Shown here: piece after piece, positions 31,715 through 38,541 of the stretch
Layout of the letters: each line of letters begins with the position of its first letter
How positions within the stretch are numbered: the stretch's first letter is position 1
The notes under the pieces: model-generated
Told to the model about the DNA's origin: nothing
Databases searched by the model: none
The model's input: the letters and a program-made list of their open reading frames with translations, nothing else
Position numbers and translations under genes: made by a program
From: Phaeodactylibacter sp.
Lineage (GTDB): Bacteria > Bacteroidota > Bacteroidia > Chitinophagales > Saprospiraceae
Length of the DNA stretch: 38,541 nt
Reading direction: 5' to 3'
Assembly (NCBI RefSeq): GCF_022763345.1
Contig: NZ_JALEGS010000032.1
Span: forward strand, 1-38,541

Positions 31715-33370
31715 ATGAAACAAACAGTAAGCAAAGGCATTCTGCTCATTCTGGCGATGGGCGCCTACACAACTAGCTGGGCGCAGGCAGAGTCCGGAGG
31801 TAACGGATTTGGTTCCGTGCTGACCTATTCTCTGATCGCTATCGCTGTGCTGATTTTCTTCTTCCTCATCATTCAGGTGTCCAATAACTTGCTGGCTATT
31901 GAAGCTAAGCAGCTGGGCATTGACGAGGAGAACGGTGAAGTTGGTGCTGGAAATGATGGTTTCCTTGGCCGCTTGTTCAAGCCTAAAAAGCCTGCCTTCC
32001 TGGATGAAGATACTCCGGTGACTTATCTGCGCCGTGGTCATGACATCGCGCTGGAAGGTGAAGCTGAGCTTAAGCTTGATGAATCCGTGCAGGCGATGAC
32101 TTTCGCTGTGCAGCCTACTAACTTCCTGGGGATTGCTCCTATACCAAAAATGTTGGTGGACGAGGGTGCCGAAGTTAAGGCAGGTGATCACTTATTCTTC
32201 GATAAGAACCGCCCCGAAATGAAGTGGGTGGCACCGGTCAGCGGTGAGGTGATTGGCATTGAGCGTGGCGCCAAGCGTGCCATTACTGCAGTGACCATTC
32301 TTGCAGATAAAGAACAGCAGTACCGGGAATTGGCTGCTTTTGATCTGGACAATAGCAACCGGGATCAGCTGGTGGAGTACCTGCTGGATGCGGGTGCCTG
32401 GACGCTCTTCCGTCAGCGCCCGTTCAATGTGGTTGCGGATTACAACGAAGTGCCCCGGGATATTTACATCTCTACTTTCGATACGGCTCCGCTTGCGCCG
32501 AATCTCGACTTTATTGTTGAGGGGCAGGAAGCTGCATTCCAAAAAGGGCTTGACGTACTGGCTAAGCTGACGAGCGGAAGTGTTTACCTCGGGCTGAATG
32601 CCGGCGGGGAATCTGCTCCTGCCAAAGCTTTTACAGAAGCTAAAGGCGTGAAGCAACGCTGGTTCCACGGCAAGCACCCTGCCGGCAACGTTGGCGTGCA
32701 AATCCACCACACTAAGCCGATCAGCCTCAGTGCCAAAGTTTGGACGCTGGGTGTACAGGAGGTGCTCACGCTGGGCAAAATCTTCACCGAGCAACGTTAC
32801 AACGCAGAGCGTATAGTTGCACTGACGGGTGCGGAGCTGAAAAAGCCGCTTTACGTTAAGACCAAAGTGGGCGCAAAGATTGAGGACCTGCTAAAGGATA
32901 ATCTGGCAAATGACCACGTACGCTTCATTTCCGGTGATGTCCTTTCTGGCAAGCGCAAGGAACTGGATGGTTTCCTCGATTTCTACGATGACCAAATTAC
33001 GGTTGTGGAAGAGGGAGACGACTATGCACTCTTCGGCTGGTTGTTGCCAAGCTTCAACACGCCAAGTATTTCCACCACTTTCCCATCAGCTCTGGTGCCG
33101 GATATGAAGTTCAAAGCCGAGACGAATACACACGGTGAGCGCCGCGCCTTTGTAGTAACCGGTAATTACGAGAGTGTATTGCCAATGGACCTTTACCCTC
33201 AGGAGCTCATGAAGTCGATTCTCATCGGTGACTTTGAGAAAATGGAAGGGCTGGGGCTGCCTGAACTCGTGGAAGAGGATGTAGCGCTTTGTGAATTTGT
33301 TTGTGTCTCCAAGCAGCCGGTGCAGCAGATTCTGCGTCAGGGGCTGGACACTATGCGCGAGCAAGCCTAA
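31715..33370 (+). CDS. nqrA: Na+-translocating NADH:quinone reductase subunit A with N-terminal membrane extension
   Basis: A 551-residue NqrA, about 100 residues longer than the usual ~447. The normal subunit is a soluble peripheral protein on the cytoplasmic side of the Na+-pumping NQR complex. Here residues 1-24 form a signal-like sequence (MKQTVSKGILLILAMGAYTTSWAQ), residues 34-56 a membrane helix (LTYSLIAIAVLIFFFLII), and residues 60-103 a charged linker with LGRLFKPKKPAF. The NqrA core begins at about 105 (YLRRGHDIALEGEAEL), matching the MITIKKGLDLPIAG start of Vibrio NqrA. Core features include WVAPVSGEVIGIERGAKRA, the central WFHGKHPAGNVGVQIHH and the cysteine-containing C-terminus ALCEFVCVSKQPVQQILRQGLDTM. 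It is the first gene of nqrABCDEF; nqrB follows after 43 bp. A possible operator and promoter lie upstream. Confidence 0.93.
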   Translation: MKQTVSKGILLILAMGAYTTSWAQAESGGNGFGSVLTYSLIAIAVLIFFFLIIQVSNNLLAIEAKQLGIDEENGEVGAGNDGFLGRLFKPKKPAFLDEDTPVTYLRRGHDIALEGEAELKLDESVQAMTFAVQPTNFLGIAPIPKMLVDEGAEVKAGDHLFFDKNRPEMKWVAPVSGEVIGIERGAKRAITAVTILADKEQQYRELAAFDLDNSNRDQLVEYLLDAGAWTLFRQRPFNVVADYNEVPRDIYISTFDTAPLAPNLDFIVEGQEAAFQKGLDVLAKLTSGSVYLGLNAGGESAPAKAFTEAKGVKQRWFHGKHPAGNVGVQIHHTKPISLSAKVWTLGVQEVLTLGKIFTEQRYNAERIVALTGAELKKPLYVKTKVGAKIEDLLKDNLANDHVRFISGDVLSGKRKELDGFLDFYDDQITVVEEGDDYALFGWLLPSFNTPSISTTFPSALVPDMKFKAETNTHGERRAFVVTGNYESVLPMDLYPQELMKSILIGDFEKMEGLGLPELVEEDVALCEFVCVSKQPVQQILRQGLDTMREQA

Positions 33371-33413
33371 GCATTAGTTAAACTTGAATTGAAAATCTCA
33401 CGATAATAGAGAT

Positions 33414-34739
33414 ATGAAAAACGCATTATTAAAAGCACTTAAGCAAATCGAGCCGGACAAGGAAAAGTCTCCACTTTTACACACGGTTTATGATGGCTTC
33501 TTCACTTTTGCCTTTACGCCCAACTTTACAACAAAGGACGGGGTACACATCCGCGATGGTATGGACCTGAAGCGGCAGATGGTTCACGTTGTACTGGCCT
33601 TGCAGGTGCTCTACCTGTTTGGTACGTACAATATCGGGCATCAGCACTTTGTGGCACTGGGCGAGTATACTGGCTTCCTGCAGGGCGTTCACCTCAAGCT
33701 GATCTATGGTTTGATCAAGATCATCCCGATCTTCGTAGTGACGCACGTAGTGGGCCTGGGTATTGAATTCTATTATGCTTATAAGAAAGGGCACGGTATT
33801 GAAGAGGGTTTCCTCGTTTCTGGTGCACTGATTCCACTCATCATGCCGCCTGATATTCCATTATGGATCCTGGCCGTATCCGTAGCTTTTGCTGTATGGA
33901 TCGGTAAGGAAGCTTTCGGTGGTACCGGTATGAATATCCTCAACATAGCCCTGCTGGCGCGTGTATTCGTCTTTTTCGCTTACCCAACCTACATCTCAGG
34001 TGACGAGGTATGGATTGCAGGTATTGAGAAGGCTGCCGAAGGCGGTTACTTCGGTCAGGCCTACGGTGCAGTGTATGGTTTCTTTGACAATATTTTTGCC
34101 GGCCTTGGTCTGGCCACGTTTGGGGCAGGGGGCTCGGCTGTAGTCGATGGCTACACCGGTGCAACGCCACTGGCTATTGCTTCCAAAGAGGGCTGGGATG
34201 CTGTAACGCAGACCTATTCCACCGGGCAGATGCTCTGGGGAACAATCCCGGGCTCTATCGGGGAAAGTTCCAAGCCACTTATTATTGTTGGTGCGCTGTT
34301 CCTGATCATTACCAAAATTGCAGACTGGAAGATCATGGTTTCTATGGTCTTTGGTGCAGCGGTAATGGCGTTGTTGCTCAATGCATGGGGTGCAACCGAA
34401 TTTATGGAAGTCCCCTGGTACTATCAGTTTTACATGGGCAGCTTCCTGTTTGCTATGGCATTTATGGCAACCGATCCGGTTACGGCTTCCTCTACAGCGA
34501 CCGGTAAGTGGATTTACGGCTTCCTCATCGGTTTTGTGGGTATGATCGTGCGGGTGCTCAACCCGGCTTACCCGGAAGGATGGATGCTGGCGATTCTATT
34601 TATGAATGTTTTCGCACCACTGATCGACCACTACGTACTACAGGCCAATATCAACCGCCGTGCAAAACGAATCAAGGCCACAATGAAGGCAGAAACACCA
34701 GATGCGCCGACACCTGCAACAGCTCCGGCACAAGCCTAA
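33414..34739 (+). CDS. nqrB: Na+-NQR subunit B
   Basis: A 441-residue integral membrane subunit of the NQR pump, carrying covalently bound FMN and riboflavin and forming part of the Na+ path. A cytoplasmic N-terminus (LLHTVYDGFFTFAFTPNFTTKDGVHIRDGMDLKRQM) is followed by about ten helices. The flavinylation motif is DGYTGATPLA with Thr251, and FGGTGMNILNIALLARVFVFFAYPTYISGD is the conserved NqrB/RnfD signature. The ending PVTASSTATGKWIYGFLIGFVGMIVRVLNPAYPEGWMLAIL matches the family. The length is slightly above the usual ~415. nqrC follows after 30 bp. Flavin transfer needs ApbE, which is not in this window. Confidence 0.96.
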   Translation: MKNALLKALKQIEPDKEKSPLLHTVYDGFFTFAFTPNFTTKDGVHIRDGMDLKRQMVHVVLALQVLYLFGTYNIGHQHFVALGEYTGFLQGVHLKLIYGLIKIIPIFVVTHVVGLGIEFYYAYKKGHGIEEGFLVSGALIPLIMPPDIPLWILAVSVAFAVWIGKEAFGGTGMNILNIALLARVFVFFAYPTYISGDEVWIAGIEKAAEGGYFGQAYGAVYGFFDNIFAGLGLATFGAGGSAVVDGYTGATPLAIASKEGWDAVTQTYSTGQMLWGTIPGSIGESSKPLIIVGALFLIITKIADWKIMVSMVFGAAVMALLLNAWGATEFMEVPWYYQFYMGSFLFAMAFMATDPVTASSTATGKWIYGFLIGFVGMIVRVLNPAYPEGWMLAILFMNVFAPLIDHYVLQANINRRAKRIKATMKAETPDAPTPATAPAQA

Positions 34740-34769
34740 CGTTTCTATAAATCAAAAGAATAAGTACTC

Positions 34770-35504
34770 ATGGAGTCAACAAAATATGTAGTCATTTTCA
34801 TCCTCATTCTTACCGCAGCTGTGGCGGTCAGCCTCACCGGTCTTCGGGAAGCCACCAAAGAGCAGTCTGCCACGAATGAAGATATTTTTAACAAGCGTGC
34901 AATTCTGACCGCCGTACAGGACTACCTCCCCAACGGACAAAAAGTAGCAGACCTGACTGATGAGCAGGTACTGGAGCTTTTTGCTCAGATGAATCAGCCG
35001 GTGGTGGATATGGAAGGTAACATCATTGAGGGTGTGAAAGCCGAGAGTATTGATATGGCTAAAGAACGCAAGAAGCCGGAAGACGAACGCCGTCTGCCTG
35101 TTTACGTCTACGAGCAGGACGGGCAGAAATTCTATATCCTTTCTGTTCGCGGAAATGGGCTTTGGGACGAAATCTGGGGCAGCGTCGCCCTGAAGAGCGA
35201 TCTCAACACTATCGCAGGGGCTACTTTCGACCACAAAGGGGAAACGCCTGGTCTTGGTGCGGAAATTAAGGACAACCCTGCCTTCTCCGAGCAATTTGAG
35301 GGCAAAGAAATCTACGAGGAGAGCGGTGACTACGTTTCTATCAAGGTACGCAAAGGCGGCGCACGTGATCCTAAGCACGAGGTAGACGGTATCTCCGGTG
35401 CAACGGTTACAGCTGATGGCGTGAGTGAAATGTTATACCGTGGCCTGAAGTACTATCAGCCTTACATAGATAAGGTAAAGCAACAGAGCTTCCTGCTCAA
35501 TTAA
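34770..35504 (+). CDS. nqrC: Na+-NQR subunit C (covalent FMN)
   Basis: A 244-residue subunit with one N-terminal membrane anchor (YVVIFILILTAAVAVSLTGL) and an FMN-binding domain in the periplasm. FMN is attached by phosphoester bond to Thr212 of SGATVT in the sequence DGISGATVTADGVSEML. Other family features are the AAVQ-like start KRAILTAVQDYL and the segment GLWDEIWGSVALKSDLNTIAGATFDHKGETPGLGAEI. The length is normal (~250). It passes electrons on from NqrB within the complex. Confidence 0.96.
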   Translation: MESTKYVVIFILILTAAVAVSLTGLREATKEQSATNEDIFNKRAILTAVQDYLPNGQKVADLTDEQVLELFAQMNQPVVDMEGNIIEGVKAESIDMAKERKKPEDERRLPVYVYEQDGQKFYILSVRGNGLWDEIWGSVALKSDLNTIAGATFDHKGETPGLGAEIKDNPAFSEQFEGKEIYEESGDYVSIKVRKGGARDPKHEVDGISGATVTADGVSEMLYRGLKYYQPYIDKVKQQSFLLN

Positions 35505-35560
35505 CTAAAATCTAAACCGGTGGGCTACTGCTCACCGCCTCACATAAAAACAAGAAAACA

Positions 35561-36271
35561 ATGGCTGAGACTGCTGTAAAAGAGAAAGAGTCGGTATTTC
35601 AGTTTGGCAAAAAAGAGCGCAAGCTGCTCACCGACCCCCTCAACGACAACAACCCAATCACCGTGCAGGTACTGGGCATTTGTTCTGCCCTCGCGGTAAC
35701 CTCCTTGGTTTACCCATCATTGGTGATGGCCATTGCGGTAATTTTCGTTACTGCTTTTTCCAGCTTGTTCACTTCCCTGCTGCGGAACTACATTCCCAAG
35801 TCGGTACGTATGATTGTTCAGCTGGTCATTATCGCCTCACTGGTAACGGTGGTGGAGCTGACCCTGAAGTACCTGAACTATCCGGTCTATAAGCAATTGT
35901 CTGTTTATATTGGTCTGATCATCACCAACTGTATCGTAATGGGCCGTTTGGAAGCCTTCTCCATGGCAAACAAGCCCTGGCGTTCCTTCCTCGATGGTGT
36001 GGGCAATGGCTTGGGCTACGGAGTGATTTTGGTGGCAGTAGGTGTAGTGCGTGAACTGTTCGGCAAAGGCAGCCTGTTTGCAGGTAGCCCGATTGAGCTG
36101 AAAATTATTGGCCCAACTGCTGATTACCTGGTGAATACGACAGACAGCATGCTGTTTGGCTGGTACGCCAACAACAACCTGATGGTACTGCCGGCTTCGG
36201 CTATGTTTATCATCGGCATCATGATCTGGATTCAGCGTAGCTACAATACCAAGCTCGTTGACGTATCCTAA
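35561..36271 (+). CDS. nqrD: Na+-NQR subunit D
   Basis: A 236-residue membrane subunit with six helices. It belongs to the NqrD/RnfE family and with NqrE holds an iron centre in the membrane. Conserved segments: LTDPLNDNNPITVQVLGICSALAVT, the IGLIITNCIVMGRLEAFSMANKPWRSFLDGVGNGLGYG signature with Cys, and the end MFIIGIMIWIQRSY. A charged N-terminal extension of about 20 residues (MAETAVKEKESVFQFGKKERK) precedes the family start. Confidence 0.96.
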   Translation: MAETAVKEKESVFQFGKKERKLLTDPLNDNNPITVQVLGICSALAVTSLVYPSLVMAIAVIFVTAFSSLFTSLLRNYIPKSVRMIVQLVIIASLVTVVELTLKYLNYPVYKQLSVYIGLIITNCIVMGRLEAFSMANKPWRSFLDGVGNGLGYGVILVAVGVVRELFGKGSLFAGSPIELKIIGPTADYLVNTTDSMLFGWYANNNLMVLPASAMFIIGIMIWIQRSYNTKLVDVS

Positions 36272-36304
36272 TAACCAAACGCAAATCCTCAACAAAGAGT
36301 AACA

Positions 36305-36916
36305 ATGGAATTTCTAAATACTTTCATTAAAGCGGCTTTCATCGAGAACCTGGTCCTGGCTTACTTCCTGGGCATGTGTTCTTACCTGGCCGTGTCAAAG
36401 AGTGTGCAAACGGCGTTTGGTCTTGGACTGGCCGTGATTTTCGTACTGGGTATCACCATGCCGATCAACTGGCTGATCAGCGAGTACCTGCTAAGCGAGT
36501 CTGGATTACTGGGAATCGATCTCACTTTCCTGCGCTTTATCCTTTTCATTGCGGTAATTGCCTCTATGGTGCAGCTAGTGGAAATGGTGGTGGAGAAGTA
36601 CTCACCATCACTTTACAGCGCCCTGGGTATCTTCCTCCCGCTGATTACGGTAAACTGCGCCATCCTCGGCGGTTCACTCTTTATGGTATCCCGGGAGTAC
36701 AACTTGTCCAATGCCGTTGCATTTGGCCTGGGCGGTGGCTTCGGCTGGTTCCTGGCGATCATTGCGATTGCTGCCATCCGTGAGAAAATCCGCTACTCCA
36801 ATGTGCCGCCTGCGCTGCGCGGTCTGGGGATGGCTTTCATCCTGACCGGGCTGATGGGCATCGCTTTCATGAGCCTTATGGGTATTGACCCGGCGGCGTT
36901 CACCACCAATGGCTAA
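36305..36916 (+). CDS. nqrE: Na+-NQR subunit E
   Basis: A 203-residue membrane subunit, partner of NqrD. Family segments include the N-terminal [25 protein letters not shown] with the conserved Cys, [48 protein letters not shown] with the second Cys, and [26 protein letters not shown] near the end. The two cysteines fit the membrane-embedded iron-sulfur site shared by NqrD and NqrE. The length is normal for the family. Confidence 0.96.
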   Translation: MEFLNTFIKAAFIENLVLAYFLGMCSYLAVSKSVQTAFGLGLAVIFVLGITMPINWLISEYLLSESGLLGIDLTFLRFILFIAVIASMVQLVEMVVEKYSPSLYSALGIFLPLITVNCAILGGSLFMVSREYNLSNAVAFGLGGGFGWFLAIIAIAAIREKIRYSNVPPALRGLGMAFILTGLMGIAFMSLMGIDPAAFTTNG

Positions 36917-37022
36917 AACCCTTTGGCTGGACTGACGGTACGATGACAACAACTTTCAAAAGCTGTAGTTATCTTTAGGACTGTCAGGAGTTCAATTTAA
37001 CAGATACAAAACCTAAGATAGA

Positions 37023-38339
37023 ATGACCACGATCGTATTTGCTGTAGTTGTGTTCAGCCTTGTGATTCTGGCACTGTCTTTCATGCTGATCGCTGCGCGT
37101 AAGCGTCTTGTCCCCCAGGGTGACGTTAAGATCATCGTGAATGGCGATGAAGAGAATCCAATGCTGGTAAAGCCAGGATCGTCCCTGTTGGGCGCCCTGT
37201 CTGATAAAAGCATATTCCTGCCTTCCGCTTGCGGTGGAGGTGGCACTTGTGCCATGTGTGAATGCCACATAGACGAAGGTGGGGGAGATGTCCTGCCTAC
37301 TGAACTTAACCACCTTACCCGCCGGGAAGTAGCTGAAAACAAGCGTCTTGCCTGTCAGGTGAAGGTCCGTCAGGATATGCGTATCCGCATTCCTGAAGAA
37401 ATTTTTGGTATTAAGAAGTGGGAATGTGAAGTGGTCTCTAACTACAACGTTGCTTCTTTTATTAAAGAGTTCGTTGTTCGCCTTCCTGAAGGAGAAACAC
37501 TTGATTTCGAATCGGGTGGATACATTCAAATTGATGTCCCTAAGGTAGAGGTGGATTTCAAGAATTTTGATATCACCGCTCACCCAAGGATGACCGATAA
37601 AGCTCCTGATGAGTATCAGGAAGAGTGGGACAACTTCAAGATGTGGGACCTCAAAATGAAAAATGATGAGGAGCAATTCCGCGCCTACTCTATGGCCAAC
37701 CACCCGGCAGAAGGTAACATCGTGATGTTGAATATCCGTATCGCGACCCCACCATGGGACCGCAAGAATAATACCTGGATGCAGGTTAATCCTGGCGTCT
37801 GTTCTTCTTACGTTTTCAATCAAAAGCCCGGCGATAAAGTAGTAGTATCTGGTCCTTACGGCGAGTTCTTTATCAAGCCGACTAAAAAGGAAATGGTCTA
37901 TATCGGTGGTGGTGCAGGAATGGCACCGCTGCGGTCGCACATCTTCCACCTTTTCCACACGCTAAAGACGAAAGACCGTAAAGTATCTTACTGGTACGGT
38001 GGCCGTTCCAAGCGCGAGCTCTTCTACACGCAGGACTTCCGCGAAATTGAGCAGGAGTATGACAACTTCAGCTACCATATCGCCCTTTCTGATACTAAAG
38101 TGGCTAACGAGGTAGATAAGTGGAAGGTAAAAGAAGACATTAACGATAAATCAGGTGACGGCTACCTCGGCTTCATCCATCAGGTGCTATATGATAACTA
38201 CCTGAAGGACCATCCGGAGCCGGAAGAAATTGAGTACTATCTTTGTGGCCCGCCACTCATGCTGCAGGCTGCAATGAAAATGCTCGATGATCTCGGCGTA
38301 CCCGAAGAGAACATCGCATTTGACGACTTCGGAAGTTAA
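37023..38339 (+). CDS. nqrF: Na+-NQR subunit F (NADH-oxidising)
   Basis: A 438-residue electron-entry subunit. An N-terminal membrane helix (residues 1-25) is followed by a 2Fe-2S ferredoxin domain with Cys70, Cys76, Cys79 and Cys111 ([23 protein letters not shown]). The FAD domain has [14 protein letters not shown], and the NAD domain has [31 protein letters not shown] and [13 protein letters not shown] is oxidised on the cytoplasmic side and electrons pass through FAD and the cluster to the membrane subunits. It is about 30 residues longer than Vibrio NqrF; the extra part is in the FAD-domain loop ([22 protein letters not shown]), as is usual in Bacteroidota. The 106-bp gap before it is the largest in the operon. 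A strong terminator follows. Confidence 0.96.
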   Translation: MTTIVFAVVVFSLVILALSFMLIAARKRLVPQGDVKIIVNGDEENPMLVKPGSSLLGALSDKSIFLPSACGGGGTCAMCECHIDEGGGDVLPTELNHLTRREVAENKRLACQVKVRQDMRIRIPEEIFGIKKWECEVVSNYNVASFIKEFVVRLPEGETLDFESGGYIQIDVPKVEVDFKNFDITAHPRMTDKAPDEYQEEWDNFKMWDLKMKNDEEQFRAYSMANHPAEGNIVMLNIRIATPPWDRKNNTWMQVNPGVCSSYVFNQKPGDKVVVSGPYGEFFIKPTKKEMVYIGGGAGMAPLRSHIFHLFHTLKTKDRKVSYWYGGRSKRELFYTQDFREIEQEYDNFSYHIALSDTKVANEVDKWKVKEDINDKSGDGYLGFIHQVLYDNYLKDHPEPEEIEYYLCGPPLMLQAAMKMLDDLGVPEENIAFDDFGS

Positions 38340-38363
38340 ACCGGGGTACGTTACGATAAAAAG

Positions 38364-38393
38364 AAAGCCGCTTCCAAAGGGAGCGGCTTTTTT
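38364..38393 (+). terminator. Terminator of the nqr operon
   Basis: Arms aaagccgct and agcggcttt with inner cc/gg pairs, one bulged t and loop aaag, followed by TTT. It lies 25 bp after the nqrF stop. Confidence 0.85.
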
Positions 38394-38448
38394 GCGTTAA
38401 GCGCCTGTTGTAAATTTAGGCAGAGGGGAATAACACATGAAGAGATTG

Positions 38449-38541
38449 CTGTAAGGGCAGGATTCGAACCTGCACGGAGTGGTTTTGCCCGGAGGCTAAT
38501 CCCATAATCTCCACCCCCGAGACGGGAGGGCGCGGCTGCCA
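38449..38541 (-). tRNA. Atypical tRNA-like gene, 5' end beyond the window
   Basis: On the minus strand a perfect T arm (stem GCAGG/CCTGC with loop TTCGAAT, 38457-38473) is followed by a candidate acceptor 3' strand CCTTACA (38450-38456). Further 5', GGCAGCCGC at the window edge looks like the end of a D loop and stem. Next comes a possible anticodon arm, CCCTC/GGGGG around CCGTCTC (38514-38530). Between that arm and the T arm lie about 40 nt, too long for a normal tRNA, and the loop has C rather than U at position 33. It may be a tRNA with a giant variable arm, one with an intron, or a pseudogene. The 5' acceptor strand (TGTAAGG expected) is not inside the window. No amino acid is assigned. 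Confidence 0.4.

Noticed and set aside
36917..37022. Internal promoter for nqrF in the 106-bp gap
   Set aside because: The best candidate (ttatctttagg) misses the final G of TAnnTTTG and no -33 element is seen; not convincing enough to annotate.
36984..37958. Open frame of 324 codons on the minus strand
   Set aside because: It is antisense to nqrF, which has all family motifs.

Overview
The window looks like chromosomal DNA of a Bacteroidota species, probably close to the Saprospiria (Lewinella/Haliscomenobacter type). This rests on sequence features only. Many exported proteins end in a type IX secretion (T9SS) type-A sorting domain. There is a PorP/SprF gene followed by an OmpA-family gene. 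Several starts are preceded by the Bacteroidota promoter element TAnnTTTG with very short leaders, and there is a complete nqrABCDEF operon. No ribosomal RNA, CRISPR array, intact transposase or phage gene is visible.

Layout. (1) Positions 1-9.7 kb, plus strand: a run of exported proteins, namely an LRR/Ig-like T9SS protein, an LpqC/PHB-depolymerase-type esterase with T9SS tail, a PKD + pectinacetylesterase lipoprotein, a ~1000-residue beta-propeller-like T9SS protein, and an alpha/beta hydrolase with T9SS tail. (2) Positions 9.9-17.0 kb, minus strand, visibly AT-richer: a diheme-less c-type cytochrome/copper type II monooxygenase-like T9SS protein with a redoxin partner gene 12 bp upstream, a sterol desaturase fused to a DUF2147-like domain, a small exported protein, a second alpha/beta hydrolase with T9SS tail, a lipoprotein and a Crp/Fnr-type regulator. 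(3) Positions 17.1-22.8 kb: a frameshifted T9SS-cargo pseudogene, an Old Yellow Enzyme-type oxidoreductase, an overlapping GNAT/helix-turn-helix gene pair that looks toxin-antitoxin-like, and a large beta-helix/DNRLRE T9SS protein. (4) Positions 22.9-26.9 kb: a PhoD-like phosphatase, a decayed DUF4143-type AAA ATPase, a lipoprotein overlapping a family 9 glycosyltransferase, and a reverse-strand gene remnant. (5) Positions 26.9-38.4 kb, GC-richer core-like DNA: PorP/SprF, an OmpA/PD40 protein with an extra DUF1573-like tail, PnuC and the six-gene Na+-NQR operon with its terminator. The window ends inside an atypical tRNA-like gene on the minus strand.

How it works together. The exported hydrolases and adhesion-type proteins would leave the cell through T9SS, and the PorP/SprF-OmpA pair belongs to T9SS-associated outer-membrane machinery. 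The NQR operon is the respiratory Na+ pump. PnuC brings in an NAD precursor, but its link to NQR is only proximity. The most unusual items are an NqrA with an extra ~100-residue signal-plus-membrane-anchor extension, the OmpA-DUF1573 and desaturase-DUF2147 fusions, the two-gene redoxin/copper-monooxygenase module, the GNAT-HTH pair and the odd tRNA-like gene at the right edge.
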